Assembly (NCBI GenBank): GCA_013389115.1
Contig: JACADY010000073.1
Span: 1-39,720, forward strand
Direction of reading: 5' to 3'
DNA: 39,720 nt
DNA from: Alphaproteobacteria bacterium
Lineage (GTDB): Bacteria; Pseudomonadota; Alphaproteobacteria; Micropepsales; Micropepsaceae
Shown: positions 23,632 through 31,310 of the stretch, in pieces
Layout: each line of letters opens with the position of its first letter
Position numbering within the stretch: the first letter of the stretch is position 1
Notes under the pieces: generated by a model
The model's input: the letters and a program-made list of their open reading frames with translations, nothing else
Told to the model about the DNA's origin: nothing
Database searches by the model: none
Program-made: the position numbers and the translations under genes

Positions 23632-24240
23632 TCAACTATAGTTAAAGCTGATCGAAATGCGTGGTTGGGAAGCTTGATGCGGCAACACTTCGTGCCGGAG
23701 CCAGCTTTCCCATAAGAGCACAGTGCCTCGGGCGGGTGCGATGGTCAGATGGCGGCGATTTTCCTCTCGCGCATTTTCCCGTTTCGCAGGCGCCGCCATC
23801 ATGAGGCCGAGGCGGGGGTCCTCGAACTTTATCGCGCCGGCACCCTTTGGCGTGGCGATGTAGACGGTTCCGCTGATGACGCTGCCTGGATGAATATGCG
23901 CCGCGTGGCTTCCTCCCTTGTTGAGGAGGTTGATCCACAAGGAATTGAGCGCCAGTGGGCGGCCGCCCAAGCTGAATTCGAGATGGCGGGCAAAGGTAGC
24001 GACATGCCGGTCGAGGATGCGCGCCAGATCGGCAAAGACGCTCGCGCGCCAGGTGAGATCGTTCAGCGAGGCATAGGACGTATAGCCGTTATAGCCGTGC
24101 TCCAGCGCCCAATCCCGGCCCGCCTTGTCCTCTTTTGCAAATTGGCGGCAAGTCAATTCGAGGTCCTGGAGAAGGGCAGACACCTTTTTGCCAGAAAGGC
24201 GGTTCCGATAAAGAGCAGTCGGGAAGGCATTGCGGATCAT
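23632..24240 (-). CDS. TIGR02466-type putative 2-oxoglutarate/Fe(II) oxygenase
   Basis: About 202 residues. The jelly-roll pattern is visible: WINLLNKGGSHAAHIHPGSVISGTVYI carries the first Fe ligands in an H-x-H arrangement, and the distal His is in WLRHEVLPH, followed by RISISFNYS at the end. TIGR02466 proteins are predicted Fe(II)/2-oxoglutarate dioxygenases with unknown substrates. A HxH rather than HxD metal pair is noted but could be alignment choice. The GMC oxidoreductase gene follows on the same strand after 142 bases, so the two could be co-regulated. The 5' end faces the DTG-repeat gene. Confidence 0.75.
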   Translation of the reverse strand: MIRNAFPTALYRNRLSGKKVSALLQDLELTCRQFAKEDKAGRDWALEHGYNGYTSYASLNDLTWRASVFADLARILDRHVATFARHLEFSLGGRPLALNSLWINLLNKGGSHAAHIHPGSVISGTVYIATPKGAGAIKFEDPRLGLMMAAPAKRENAREENRRHLTIAPARGTVLLWESWLRHEVLPHQASQPRISISFNYS

Positions 24241-24366
24241 TGTCAGTTCGGCGCTTTTTTGGATGTTTCACGAACGGGGTGCGAAGGGGAATTGTTCTGT
24301 TGCGAGACAAGGATTTCTCAATTAACGATTTCAAACAGAACGATCCTTTGGGGAAGAGGGGAAATC

Positions 24367-24915
24367 ATGGCTCATGCAATTGTGCGCCGGCTCGCCGGTT
24401 TGACGTTCCTGTCGGTTGCTGTCCTGGCGATGAGCCCCGCCATCGCTGATGGCCCCAAGACGGGTACGCCGGATACGGGCGCCGTGTCGAGCCGTCCCGA
24501 TACGGGGACGGGCGGCGGCAGCGATACGGGCAGCACTTCGGGGTCGCGCGATACGGGCGCAACCTCCTCCTATCCCGACACGGGCGCACGGCGCGGCCAG
24601 GACACCGGCCGCAAGGGCAGCGAGACGGCCTCCGTTCCCCAGGATGCTCCCAAGGAATCGCCTGAGGCCCTACGCGCTCGGATTGCCGAACAGAACAATG
24701 TCGATCTGCCGACACAGACCACCAGCCTCGTGCGCGACGGCAGTCCTCGCAGCTCATCCTTTGCCGATACGGGCACGTCGCGATCGCTGAGCGATGCCAA
24801 TGCCCGCTCGCAATGCCTGTCTTCCTGCTCTGCCAGCGCGGCCAGCGCGCAGCCAACCAATGAAGATGCGCGGGTGGCGGCGGAACGGATGTGCGCCATG
24901 GATTGCCCGAACTAA
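24367..24915 (+). CDS. Secreted DTG-repeat protein with twin CX3C motif, unknown function
   Basis: About 182 residues. A clear Sec signal peptide ends in AIA, with cleavage before D28. The mature N-terminus contains DTG tripeptides at residues 36, 45, 53, 62, 71 and 79, spaced 8 or 9 apart and embedded in Ser/Gly/Pro/Arg, with a seventh copy in the middle of the protein. The C-terminus has two C-x3-C motifs separated by 21 residues that look helical, which could form a disulfide-linked helical hairpin. I recognise no family. GAGGGG about 6 bases before the ATG supports the start. It is divergent from the oxygenase gene. Confidence 0.75.
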   Translation: MAHAIVRRLAGLTFLSVAVLAMSPAIADGPKTGTPDTGAVSSRPDTGTGGGSDTGSTSGSRDTGATSSYPDTGARRGQDTGRKGSETASVPQDAPKESPEALRARIAEQNNVDLPTQTTSLVRDGSPRSSSFADTGTSRSLSDANARSQCLSSCSASAASAQPTNEDARVAAERMCAMDCPN

Positions 24916-24940
24916 TTCCAATGCCTGTCTTCCTTGCCGG

Positions 24941-24954
24941 TTGATGCCGATCAA
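24941..24954. promoter_or_regulatory. Perfect FNR/FixK-type box
   Basis: TTGAT-GCCG-ATCAA matches the FNR/FixK consensus TTGAT-N4-ATCAA at every defined position. It lies between two same-strand genes, 55 bases before the ATG at 25010. A class II activator at -41.5 would place the transcript start near 24989. The -10 region there is weak (around GTGCTATG), as is usual for an activated promoter. Confidence 0.55.
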
Positions 24955-25009
24955 GGCGCCTGCGCCGTGAAGCAGGTGCTATGCGTCGCGCCCAAGCGGA
25001 GACAGATCC

Positions 25010-25225
25010 ATGAGTGCCAGTACCATCGCTCAGCACCACCTTGCCGCTGCCCTTGAAGAAGCCAAGGCTGAGGGGCAGGACCCCGACGCCGTCGGCCGGG
25101 CCATGTTGGCAGCGGTCATTACCGCGTTCCTCTCGCGGCGCAGCATCGCGGATGTGCGGGCTGAAATCCTTGCGGCAGCCGACAATGTCGATCCCGACAC
25201 GGATTACATGTTCATGCGGCCGTAA
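25010..25225 (+). CDS. Small helical protein of unknown function, possibly FNR/FixK-controlled
   Basis: About 71 residues, no signal peptide. Two long helical stretches are likely (AQHHLAAALEEAKAEG and DAVGRAMLAAVITAFLSRRS, continuing into IADVRAEILAAADNV), with an acidic C-terminal end. No family is recognised. GGAG lies 8 bases before the ATG. A perfect FNR/FixK-type box lies just upstream, which suggests induction under low oxygen. Confidence 0.7.
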   Translation: MSASTIAQHHLAAALEEAKAEGQDPDAVGRAMLAAVITAFLSRRSIADVRAEILAAADNVDPDTDYMFMRP

Positions 25226-25310
25226 ACCGGATGCGTGAAGCGCGCTTGCGGGTATGTTAGGCTTTGACAAGGTATCATAGACCTTTTCACCCCCCCAAAC
25301 GCGGTGGTTC

Positions 25311-25577
25311 ATGCGACTTTCCCTCTCGCTGGCTTTCGTTCCGGCCCTGCTTGTTCCCCTTGGCGGCTGTGTTGCCGTTTCGGTCGCGACCACCGCCGTC
25401 AGCGTGACGACGAGCGCGGTTGGAACGGTCGCGGAAGTTGGCGTCTCGGCGGCAGGTGCGGCAGTGGATCTCGCGCTGCCGACGGGCGATTGCACGCCCA
25501 AGCAGGAGGACGCGCAGCCCAGCCCTGCGCGCGGAACCGAAGCGGAGGCTGCTAAGTCGAACCCTGCGGATTGTTAA
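25311..25577 (+). CDS. Small lipoprotein of unknown function
   Basis: About 88 residues. The signal peptide ends in the lipobox LGGC. A Val/Ala/Thr-rich stretch follows (VAVSVATTAVSVTTSAVGTV) that resembles short glycine-zipper-like membrane-associated lipoproteins common in alphaproteobacteria, then a Pro/Ala/Glu-rich tail with two Cys. Function is unknown. It ends 17 bases before the first palindromic repeat fragment. Confidence 0.65.
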   Translation: MRLSLSLAFVPALLVPLGGCVAVSVATTAVSVTTSAVGTVAEVGVSAAGAAVDLALPTGDCTPKQEDAQPSPARGTEAEAAKSNPADC

Positions 25578-25593
25578 GGCCATGACCCGCGCC

Positions 25594-25772
25594 TCGGAAT
25601 TGGGACACTCGTGTCGTGGTTTTGAAGTCCGCGTCATTCCCGATATCAGCGCCATCGCGGACTTCAAAATCAAAACGACACTAGAATCAATGAGTTGCTA
25701 GTGTCCTATCGCTTCCGAAATTCGCTAAATGCTGATATCAGTATCGAGCGAATTTCGGAACCGGGACACTAG
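25594..25772. repeat. Array of diverged palindromic repeats (two hairpin units plus a half unit)
   Basis: Unit B (25698-25772) has outer arms CTAGTGTCC/GGACACTAG, inner arms TTCCGAAATTCGCT (25713-25726) and AGCGAATTTCGGAA (25747-25760), and a 10-base palindrome CTGATATCAG in its centre. Unit A (25608-25684) has the same plan: CTCGTGTCG/CGACACTAG, inner arms TTTTGAAGTCCGCG (25620-25633) and CGCGGACTTCAAAA (25656-25669), and a central GATATCAG. The arms of A and B differ at several positions, yet each remains fully paired within its unit. A fragment resembling the right end of unit B (TCGGAA-TT-GGGACACT) lies at 25594-25609. A 13-base spacer separates A and B. The layout resembles a REP- or MITE-like intergenic repeat family. 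Confidence 0.85.
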
Positions 25773-25778
25773 ACCTCC

Positions 25779-26948
25779 TTGATCTTCTCAGCGCTTCAGC
25801 ATCCGGCCGCATTGCCCCTGCTTGGATGGCTTTTCAACGACGCGCGCCGGTTCACCGAGCTTTCCGACATTCTCAATGGATTTTGCCGCCAGCTCGTCGG
25901 TGCTGGCGTCAAGCTCGACAGAGCCGTGGTTTCGATTTCAACGCTGCACGCGCTTGCACTCAGCTATTACGTGCTGTGGAGCGATGGCGCGGTCATAGAA
26001 GCGGACTCCTTCGATCGGGACGAGGCGCGCGATGGCATGTTCGAGCGCAGTCCGTTCCACACCGTGGAGCGGACTGGGCGCTGGCTCGAGCTTTGGCTGC
26101 CGGAGGAAAAGGATGACCGTTATGCGATCATTCCGGAGCTGCGCAAGCAGGGATATGTCCACTATCTCTGCATGCCGCTTCCCCTCTCGATCGGCCCGCG
26201 GCACTTCTTGGTGCTCGTCTCGCGCGATCCGCAAGGCTTCACCGAGTCCGACAAGGTTTTGATCTCATTGGCGCTTCCTGCGCTCGCGCTCGTGTTCGAG
26301 GCCAAGCTTCTGCAGCGCATGGGGCGGGAAGTCCTCCAGACCTATGTCGGGCGCGAGCCGGCCACGCGGGTGATCCAGGGCGAAATCGTGCGCGGCGATG
26401 TGCACCGCATCGAAGCGGCCGTCATGTTCGCCGACATGCGCGGTTTCACCGAGCGGTCCATGCAGCATCCAGAAGAGACGCTCGTCAGCATTCTCAATGA
26501 GTATTACGACTGTCTCGTTCCGGCGATCGAGGCCGAGGGCGGCGACATCCTGAAGTTCATGGGCGATGGGATGCTTGCCATGTTTCCCGAAGGCAGTGCC
26601 GGGGGCGATGCGTGCCAGCGTGCCGCACGCGCGGCGCTCGATGCGTCCGCAAGGGTCGCCGCCGCCAACTCGCTGCATGAACTCTGGGCGGATCTGAAAG
26701 TTGGTATCGCCCTTCATTTCGGCGCCGCCGCGTTTGGCAATATCGGCTCGGGAGCGCGGCTCGATTTCACCGTCATCGGCAAGGACGTCAATATCGCAGC
26801 GCGCATCTCATCGGTTTGCGCCTATACGGGAGAGCCGCTTCTCTTGTCGGAGGCCTTTGCGCAGCGTTTGCCGTTCGGGGCCGAGGCGGTGGGTGAATTC
26901 CCGCTCAAGGGCGTCAGCGAACCGATGCGCCTCTACCGGATCAGCTGA
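25779..26948 (+). CDS. Class III adenylate/guanylate cyclase
   Basis: About 389 residues. The C-terminal catalytic domain has the two metal-binding Asp in VMFADMRGFTE (D219) and KFMGDGMLAMF (D263), plus the DFTVIGKDVNIAARI segment with the purine-specifying region, so it should make cAMP (or cGMP) in the cytoplasm. The first 180 or so residues form a soluble sensor-like region seen in related alphaproteobacterial cyclases; its ligand is unknown. The only usable start is a TTG at 25779 with no Shine-Dalgarno sequence; an in-frame stop (TAG at 25770-25772) is formed by the last bases of the palindromic repeat. The native 5' end may therefore have been altered by that repeat. Confidence 0.85.
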   Translation: MIFSALQHPAALPLLGWLFNDARRFTELSDILNGFCRQLVGAGVKLDRAVVSISTLHALALSYYVLWSDGAVIEADSFDRDEARDGMFERSPFHTVERTGRWLELWLPEEKDDRYAIIPELRKQGYVHYLCMPLPLSIGPRHFLVLVSRDPQGFTESDKVLISLALPALALVFEAKLLQRMGREVLQTYVGREPATRVIQGEIVRGDVHRIEAAVMFADMRGFTERSMQHPEETLVSILNEYYDCLVPAIEAEGGDILKFMGDGMLAMFPEGSAGGDACQRAARAALDASARVAAANSLHELWADLKVGIALHFGAAAFGNIGSGARLDFTVIGKDVNIAARISSVCAYTGEPLLLSEAFAQRLPFGAEAVGEFPLKGVSEPMRLYRIS

Positions 26949-26977
26949 GTCCCATGGGCCGTGGGTAGAGCGGCGGC

Positions 26978-26998
26978 TTGACCGCGAGCCCCGGTCAA
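26978..26998. terminator. Hairpin between cyclase and M23 genes
   Basis: TTGACCG (26978-26984) and CGGTCAA (26992-26998) form a perfect 7-bp stem with a 7-base loop between convergent genes. The right arm overlaps the stop codon of the M23 peptidase gene. No T tail is evident, so efficiency is uncertain. Confidence 0.4.
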
Positions 26999-27792
26999 CT
27001 GTCCGGCGTCGCCTTGGCTTCCTCCGTCAACAGCCGCTCATAGGCCCGCACGAGGCTCATATAGGGTGAGACGAAGGTGATAGTCGGCTGGCCGTCGGCG
27101 CCGATCACGTTGGCCTTGATCTCGAAATGCAGGTGAATGGTCGTGACCGAGCCGCCGAAATCATTCGAGACATAGCCAATGTGCTGGCCCTTGGTCACGG
27201 TATCGCCCTGCTTCACGGCAAGGCGCGCCATGTCGAGATGCAAATAACGGTAAATGAGGCCGGAATCGGCGGTCAAGGTAACGGTGTAGCTGCCGATCGC
27301 GGTGATCTGCCCGGGTTCGGCGGCGACCGCCCAGTACTTTCCCTTTTCACATGTCGCGGGGCGGATGTCCTGGCCCTGATGGCCTTTGCCCGCAGGGCAG
27401 AAAATATTGGTGCGATCGCGCGTCTCGCAGAAATTGTCGTGCCAGGGATAGGAATAGTTTGAGGCGGCGCATTGTCCGCCCGCCGGGCCATACATGCCGC
27501 CCGCGCCATAGACCTGCGAATTGGCATAGGCTTCGGCCAATTCGATGGGAAAGCGCATATCGGCGGCCCATTGCGTTTCATCGGCAATGCCCGTGCCGCT
27601 TCCCGCAACGAGGGTCCCTGAAGGCTCAAACGGGAACGTGACAGTTGGAACCTCGACCGGCGTTTCTGCATCCTCGCCGGGGTCGCCCGTCACCGGCGCT
27701 GGAACCACAATCGCAATCACGATGCCGCCGGCAAAGAGCGCCGCTGAAAAAATGTAGAACGCGCGCCGCATGGGATGGCGGGGAAGGGTCAC
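26995..27792 (-). CDS. M23 family metallopeptidase (LytM type), membrane-anchored
   Basis: About 265 residues. An N-terminal helix (FYIFSAALFAGGIVIAIVVP) anchors the protein in the membrane, then a Pro-rich spacer and a Cys-containing region (four Cys near 108, 122, 132 and 148) lead into the M23 domain. Zinc ligands are H138 and D142 in GHQGQDIRP and H222 in HLHFEI, with the accessory H220. Such enzymes cut peptidoglycan cross-links. The start is a GTG at 27792 that overlaps the stop of the upstream gene as GTGA, with GAGGGA about 9 bases upstream; an ATG at 27771 lacks a binding site. It is the last gene of a coupled trio with two paralogous unknowns. Confidence 0.88.
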   Translation of the reverse strand: MTLPRHPMRRAFYIFSAALFAGGIVIAIVVPAPVTGDPGEDAETPVEVPTVTFPFEPSGTLVAGSGTGIADETQWAADMRFPIELAEAYANSQVYGAGGMYGPAGGQCAASNYSYPWHDNFCETRDRTNIFCPAGKGHQGQDIRPATCEKGKYWAVAAEPGQITAIGSYTVTLTADSGLIYRYLHLDMARLAVKQGDTVTKGQHIGYVSNDFGGSVTTIHLHFEIKANVIGADGQPTITFVSPYMSLVRAYERLLTEEAKATPDS

Positions 27793-28346
27793 GGCGCGGT
27801 TCCCTCTTGCTGCGGTATGATCACGGCCAAGGTGTCGATGAGATTGCGCGCGAAACTTTCCTCGCGGCAGGCGCGATCCGTTTGCGGGTCCTTGCACTCA
27901 ATGGCGATGTGATAGGACACGCCAAAGCGGGTGAACGCGATGTCGATGCCGGCATCCGTTCGCTCAAGACGCGGGCTTGGCGAGGAAGCGGGGCGAGGCG
28001 CACCAAGCGGCTTTCGCACTGTGAGTATGCCCGTGATGGTGATGACAGCTTCTTCCTCGACAAAGCGCGCGGTGTAGAGGTTCGGCTTTGCACTGAGATC
28101 AAGGGCGGTCAGCCTTGTCTCTTCGCGGGGCACGAGAAGCGGCATGCGCAGCAGATCAAAGGCGGCCCGGCGCGCGACCAACAGCTTTCTTGCTAGAATC
28201 GCCTCCGGTTTGGCCGCGGCAAGACGCGCGGCCTCCCAGTCGACGAACGATGCGCGCTCCTCCGGATTGCCACCGGCATATGCCAGATGCGGCGGCGCCA
28301 AGAGGGCCGCGAGGACGATGTTGGCGGCTACCATGAGGCTCTTCAT
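27789..28346 (-). CDS. Exported protein of unknown function, paralogue of the upstream gene
   Basis: About 185 residues with a Sec signal peptide ending in AYA. A short helical DWEAARLAAA segment is followed by RMPLLVPRE and a C-terminal block RTDAGIDIAFTRFGVSYHIA with a Cys pair (IECKDPQTDRAC). The same order and motifs occur in the gene immediately upstream, so the two arose by duplication. No family is recognised. It overlaps both neighbours by 4 bases (ATGA at its start, GTGA at its end), which couples translation with the M23 peptidase. The Cys pair may form a disulfide in the periplasm. Confidence 0.75.
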   Translation of the reverse strand: MKSLMVAANIVLAALLAPPHLAYAGGNPEERASFVDWEAARLAAAKPEAILARKLLVARRAAFDLLRMPLLVPREETRLTALDLSAKPNLYTARFVEEEAVITITGILTVRKPLGAPRPASSPSPRLERTDAGIDIAFTRFGVSYHIAIECKDPQTDRACREESFARNLIDTLAVIIPQQEGTAP

Positions 28347-29002
28347 GGGGCGCCCCCCATGATGTCGGCATCGGCCATGGCCGAGACCTCGATCGAATTC
28401 ATCAGCGAGATCGCATAGTCGTCGTTCGTGCAGCGTTCGTCCCGGCCGGGATCATCGCAAATGACAGAGATGTTGTAGGCCGCGCCAAAGCGATTGAAGA
28501 CGATATCGATGCCATAGTCGGTGCGGTCGATCCGGAAGGCGCCTTTTTGCGATTCACGTCGGATACCCGGGAAGAAAGAGGCCTTTTCCACCCGACCGGC
28601 AATGCGTGAGCCGAAGATCTCAACGACCGCACGATCCTCACGCGAGCTGGCGGCATAGGAGTCCTGCCTTGGATAGACATCCACCCGATCCATCATGCCC
28701 TGCCTTGATGGCAGCACAAGGGGCAGCCGCATCCGGCGCAGCCGGGGCTTGCGGAACATCAGCCGCCATTGCAGCGATGCCGTGTATCGCGCCGTCGCGC
28801 CCTCTGCGCGGGCGGCGGTCCAGTCGATGGCCAGCGCGGTGCGCACGGGCCGCACTGCCCGCCGTGTCTGCGGCGCGGCTTCGCCAGCCCTTTGGGCGAC
28901 GGGGGCCGTCACCGGGGCCTTAAATGCGAACCAGTACGTGCCGCCCCCGGCAGCGCCCACAAGCCCGAGGGCAACGAACAAAATCCGCAAGTTCCGCCGC
29001 AT
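28343..29002 (-). CDS. Exported or anchored protein of unknown function, first gene of the M23 trio
   Basis: About 219 residues. An N-terminal hydrophobic helix (ILFVALGLVGAAGGGTYWFA) with no clear cleavage site suggests a membrane anchor. The periplasmic part shares with its downstream paralogue the DWTAAR segment, LRRMRLPLVLPS and the C-terminal block RTDYGIDIVFNRFGAAYNIS with a Cys pair (VICDDPGRDERC). GAGGGG lies about 6 bases before the ATG at 29002. It opens the three-gene unit that ends with the M23 peptidase, so a role in controlling or positioning that enzyme is plausible but unproven. Confidence 0.75.
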   Translation of the reverse strand: MRRNLRILFVALGLVGAAGGGTYWFAFKAPVTAPVAQRAGEAAPQTRRAVRPVRTALAIDWTAARAEGATARYTASLQWRLMFRKPRLRRMRLPLVLPSRQGMMDRVDVYPRQDSYAASSREDRAVVEIFGSRIAGRVEKASFFPGIRRESQKGAFRIDRTDYGIDIVFNRFGAAYNISVICDDPGRDERCTNDDYAISLMNSIEVSAMADADIMGGAP

Positions 29003-29084
29003 CGCCGACCCCTCGACAGCTTCCTCACGCTGTTAACCATAGTCGCGCAGGAATGGGGCGTTTTGAAGTCACGCAGAAGACACG

Positions 29085-29110
29085 GGGGCCGGGGATTGCG
29101 CCCCGGCCCC
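29085..29110 (-). terminator. Terminator hairpin after the first S9 peptidase gene
   Basis: A perfect 10-bp GC stem, GGGGCCGGGG (29085-29094) with CCCCGGCCCC (29101-29110), has a 6-base loop. It lies about 30 bases beyond the stop at 29140 and before the next operon's promoter region. The tail lacks a run of T on the minus strand. Confidence 0.6.
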
Positions 29111-29139
29111 ATTATTTCGACGAAACTGCGCCGCGCCCG

Positions 29140-31233
29140 TCAGGGCGTCACGGTCTTCAGGGCTTCTTCCAGGCCAGGTACAAAGGCGCTGCCCGCCGGC
29201 ACCGTAACGTTTGCCCCCTTGAAGTCATCGCCCACCGGCTCGAAACGGCCGCCGAGGCACTTGGACAGGAACGCCTCCGACACCGCATAGAACGAGATGC
29301 GGTTCTCGGGACGAGCGAAGCCGTGGCCCTCATCCGCATAGAGCACATAGGTGACGGGGATGTTCTTTGCCTGCATCTCGGCGACGATCTGGTCGGATTC
29401 CTTTTTCGTCACGCGCGGGTCGTTGGCCCCTTGCGCGATCAGCAGCGGACGCTGAATGTCCGCGGCTTTCGAAAGGGGCGAGCGCGAGAGCAGGAACTCG
29501 CGATCCTCAGGCTTGCGCGGATCGCCGACGCGGCGATACCAGGTGCCTTCCAGGAAGGGCTGCCAATAGGCCGGGAAGCTTTCGATCAGGGTGACAAGGT
29601 TCGAGGGCCCCACGATGTCGACGCCGCAGGCAAAGGTCGTCGGCGTAAACGTCATGCCCACAAGCGTCGCATAGCCACCATAAGAGCCGCCATAGATCGC
29701 GATCTTGTCGGCCGGCGCGATCTTCTCCGCGATCGCCCAATTGACGGCGTCAATCAGGTCCTCGTGCATCTTGCCGGCAAATTCGCGCGTCGCAGCCTCG
29801 ACGAAGGCCTTCCCGAATCCCGTCGAACCGCGATAGTTGACCTGCAAGGTCGCGTAGCCGCGATTGGCGGCCCATTGCGCCTCGCTGTCATAGCCGAACA
29901 CGTCCTGCGCCCAGGGGCCGCCATGGACGTTGAGGATCATCGGCACGGGGCTGTCAGGGCGGCAATTATTGTCCGCATCGCTGCCCGGCGGGAGCGTGAG
30001 GAAGGCCGTCAGCGTCAGACCATCGCGCGCATTGATCTCGATCCCGCACATCGATGCGAGTGTCTTGCCCTCAAGCTCAGGGCGCGTCACGAAGAGCTGG
30101 CTCAGCTTTTTCGCCGTGCGATCATAGAGCCAGAAGGCGACCGGCTTCGTCGTCTCATCGACCTGCAGGATCCATTTCGTGTCGGCGTCATCGCGCGAGA
30201 CGATGCCGTACTGACCTTTAATCTCGGTATTGAGGAAGGCGAGGTCCGCCTTGATGGCGTCGCCGACCGGGAACCATTCCTGCTTCAGGTAATTGGCGCC
30301 GAAACCCTCGGCGATGCCGGTCACCGGATTGGTGATGAGGCCTTGCACATCGCCCTTGGCGAACTCGCCGAGCAGGGTCGTTTCTCCGGTCGCCATGTCC
30401 TGCGCGATAGCGGCGGCCTTGTCGCGGCCACGGCTGTCGAGCCAGTAGAGGGTTTTGCCGTCAGTCGTGAAGCCCTCGAGGTTGGTCGTGATCGAGTCTT
30501 CGGCCGGGATCGTCGCGAAGGGCGAGGTCTTGCCGTTGTCGAAGCGCAGGACATCCTGGCCGCCGCCAGGGAGTTCCTTGAATGCGAGGCGAAGCGTCAG
30601 GCTGTCATCGGCTACGAAGCCGCCAAACTCGTTATTCTCATAGACGAGCTTCAGCTCGCCGGTCGTCAGATTGAGCAAGTGGACGTCGTGATAGCTTTCA
30701 TTGCGGTTGTTGAGCCCGACAAGAATGTGTTCCTTGTCCGCCTCGCTCGCACCGATGATCTGCACGCGCGTCTTCTTGAAGGGCGTGAAGTTCTTCACCT
30801 CGCCGCCGGCGACGGGCGCGCCATAAAGCAGGAAGTTCTCATCGCCGCCGCTATCGTTGATGAACAGCACCATCGATGAATCGGGCGAGAAAAACATCTG
30901 GCGGATGGGTCGGATCTTCTCATCCGTGATCGCCTTTGCCGCGGCGAGGTCGTCGATGGGGGCGACCCAGATATTCATCACCCCGTCCTTGGGCGCAAGC
31001 CAGGCCAGCGTCTTGCCATCCGGGCTGATGCGCGCCGACGTCTTTGTGGGATTGCCGAATATGGCCGCACGATCGATGAGTTCGAGCGCAGGCTTGACCT
31101 CGGGCGCCGCGGCCGGGGCCGGCGACGCGGTTGGCGCCGGTGCGGGTGCGTTGCTTGAGGATTGCGGGGCTTGGTCACAAGCGCAAAGGAGTGCGAAGGC
31201 GGCCGCTGTCGTTGTGAGCAGAGTTTTTCTCAT
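29140..31233 (-). CDS. S9 family (prolyl oligopeptidase/acylaminoacyl type) peptidase, lipoprotein
   Basis: About 697 residues. The signal peptide ends in the lipobox LCAC, then a Ser/Ala/Pro-rich linker, then a beta-propeller region and a C-terminal alpha/beta hydrolase. The catalytic Ser is in GGSYGGY (S517), the Asp in GANDPRV and the His in DEGHGFARPENR. The family cleaves short peptides after proline or removes N-terminal blocked residues. It is strongly similar to the next gene upstream on the same strand, so they are tandem duplicates; the lipid anchor would hold this one on the envelope. A hairpin follows the stop codon. Confidence 0.93.
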   Translation of the reverse strand: MRKTLLTTTAAAFALLCACDQAPQSSSNAPAPAPTASPAPAAAPEVKPALELIDRAAIFGNPTKTSARISPDGKTLAWLAPKDGVMNIWVAPIDDLAAAKAITDEKIRPIRQMFFSPDSSMVLFINDSGGDENFLLYGAPVAGGEVKNFTPFKKTRVQIIGASEADKEHILVGLNNRNESYHDVHLLNLTTGELKLVYENNEFGGFVADDSLTLRLAFKELPGGGQDVLRFDNGKTSPFATIPAEDSITTNLEGFTTDGKTLYWLDSRGRDKAAAIAQDMATGETTLLGEFAKGDVQGLITNPVTGIAEGFGANYLKQEWFPVGDAIKADLAFLNTEIKGQYGIVSRDDADTKWILQVDETTKPVAFWLYDRTAKKLSQLFVTRPELEGKTLASMCGIEINARDGLTLTAFLTLPPGSDADNNCRPDSPVPMILNVHGGPWAQDVFGYDSEAQWAANRGYATLQVNYRGSTGFGKAFVEAATREFAGKMHEDLIDAVNWAIAEKIAPADKIAIYGGSYGGYATLVGMTFTPTTFACGVDIVGPSNLVTLIESFPAYWQPFLEGTWYRRVGDPRKPEDREFLLSRSPLSKAADIQRPLLIAQGANDPRVTKKESDQIVAEMQAKNIPVTYVLYADEGHGFARPENRISFYAVSEAFLSKCLGGRFEPVGDDFKGANVTVPAGSAFVPGLEEALKTVTP

Positions 31234-31270
31234 GGGTCAGATTTCCTTGACGGATTATCGAAAGCGCGAA

Positions 31271-31296
31271 GGGCCTGGCTTTTCTCAGCCAGACCC
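31271..31296 (-). terminator. Hairpin between the two S9 peptidase genes
   Basis: On the minus strand GGGTCTGGCT and AGCCAGGCCC form a 10-bp stem with one G-U pair and a 6-base loop, 15 bases after the upstream peptidase stop. It could reduce transcription into the second gene copy. Confidence 0.5.
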
Positions 31297-31310
31297 CTCT
31301 TGCTTGCGTT

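Noticed and set aside
25603..25772. CRISPR-like reading of the repeats next to the cyclase
   Set aside because: There are only two full units, the repeats are palindromic hairpins and there are no unique spacers of constant length and no cas genes nearby.
28924..30879. A 651-codon plus-strand frame opposite the first S9 peptidase
   Set aside because: It is the complement of a clear peptidase gene; the product resembles no known protein.
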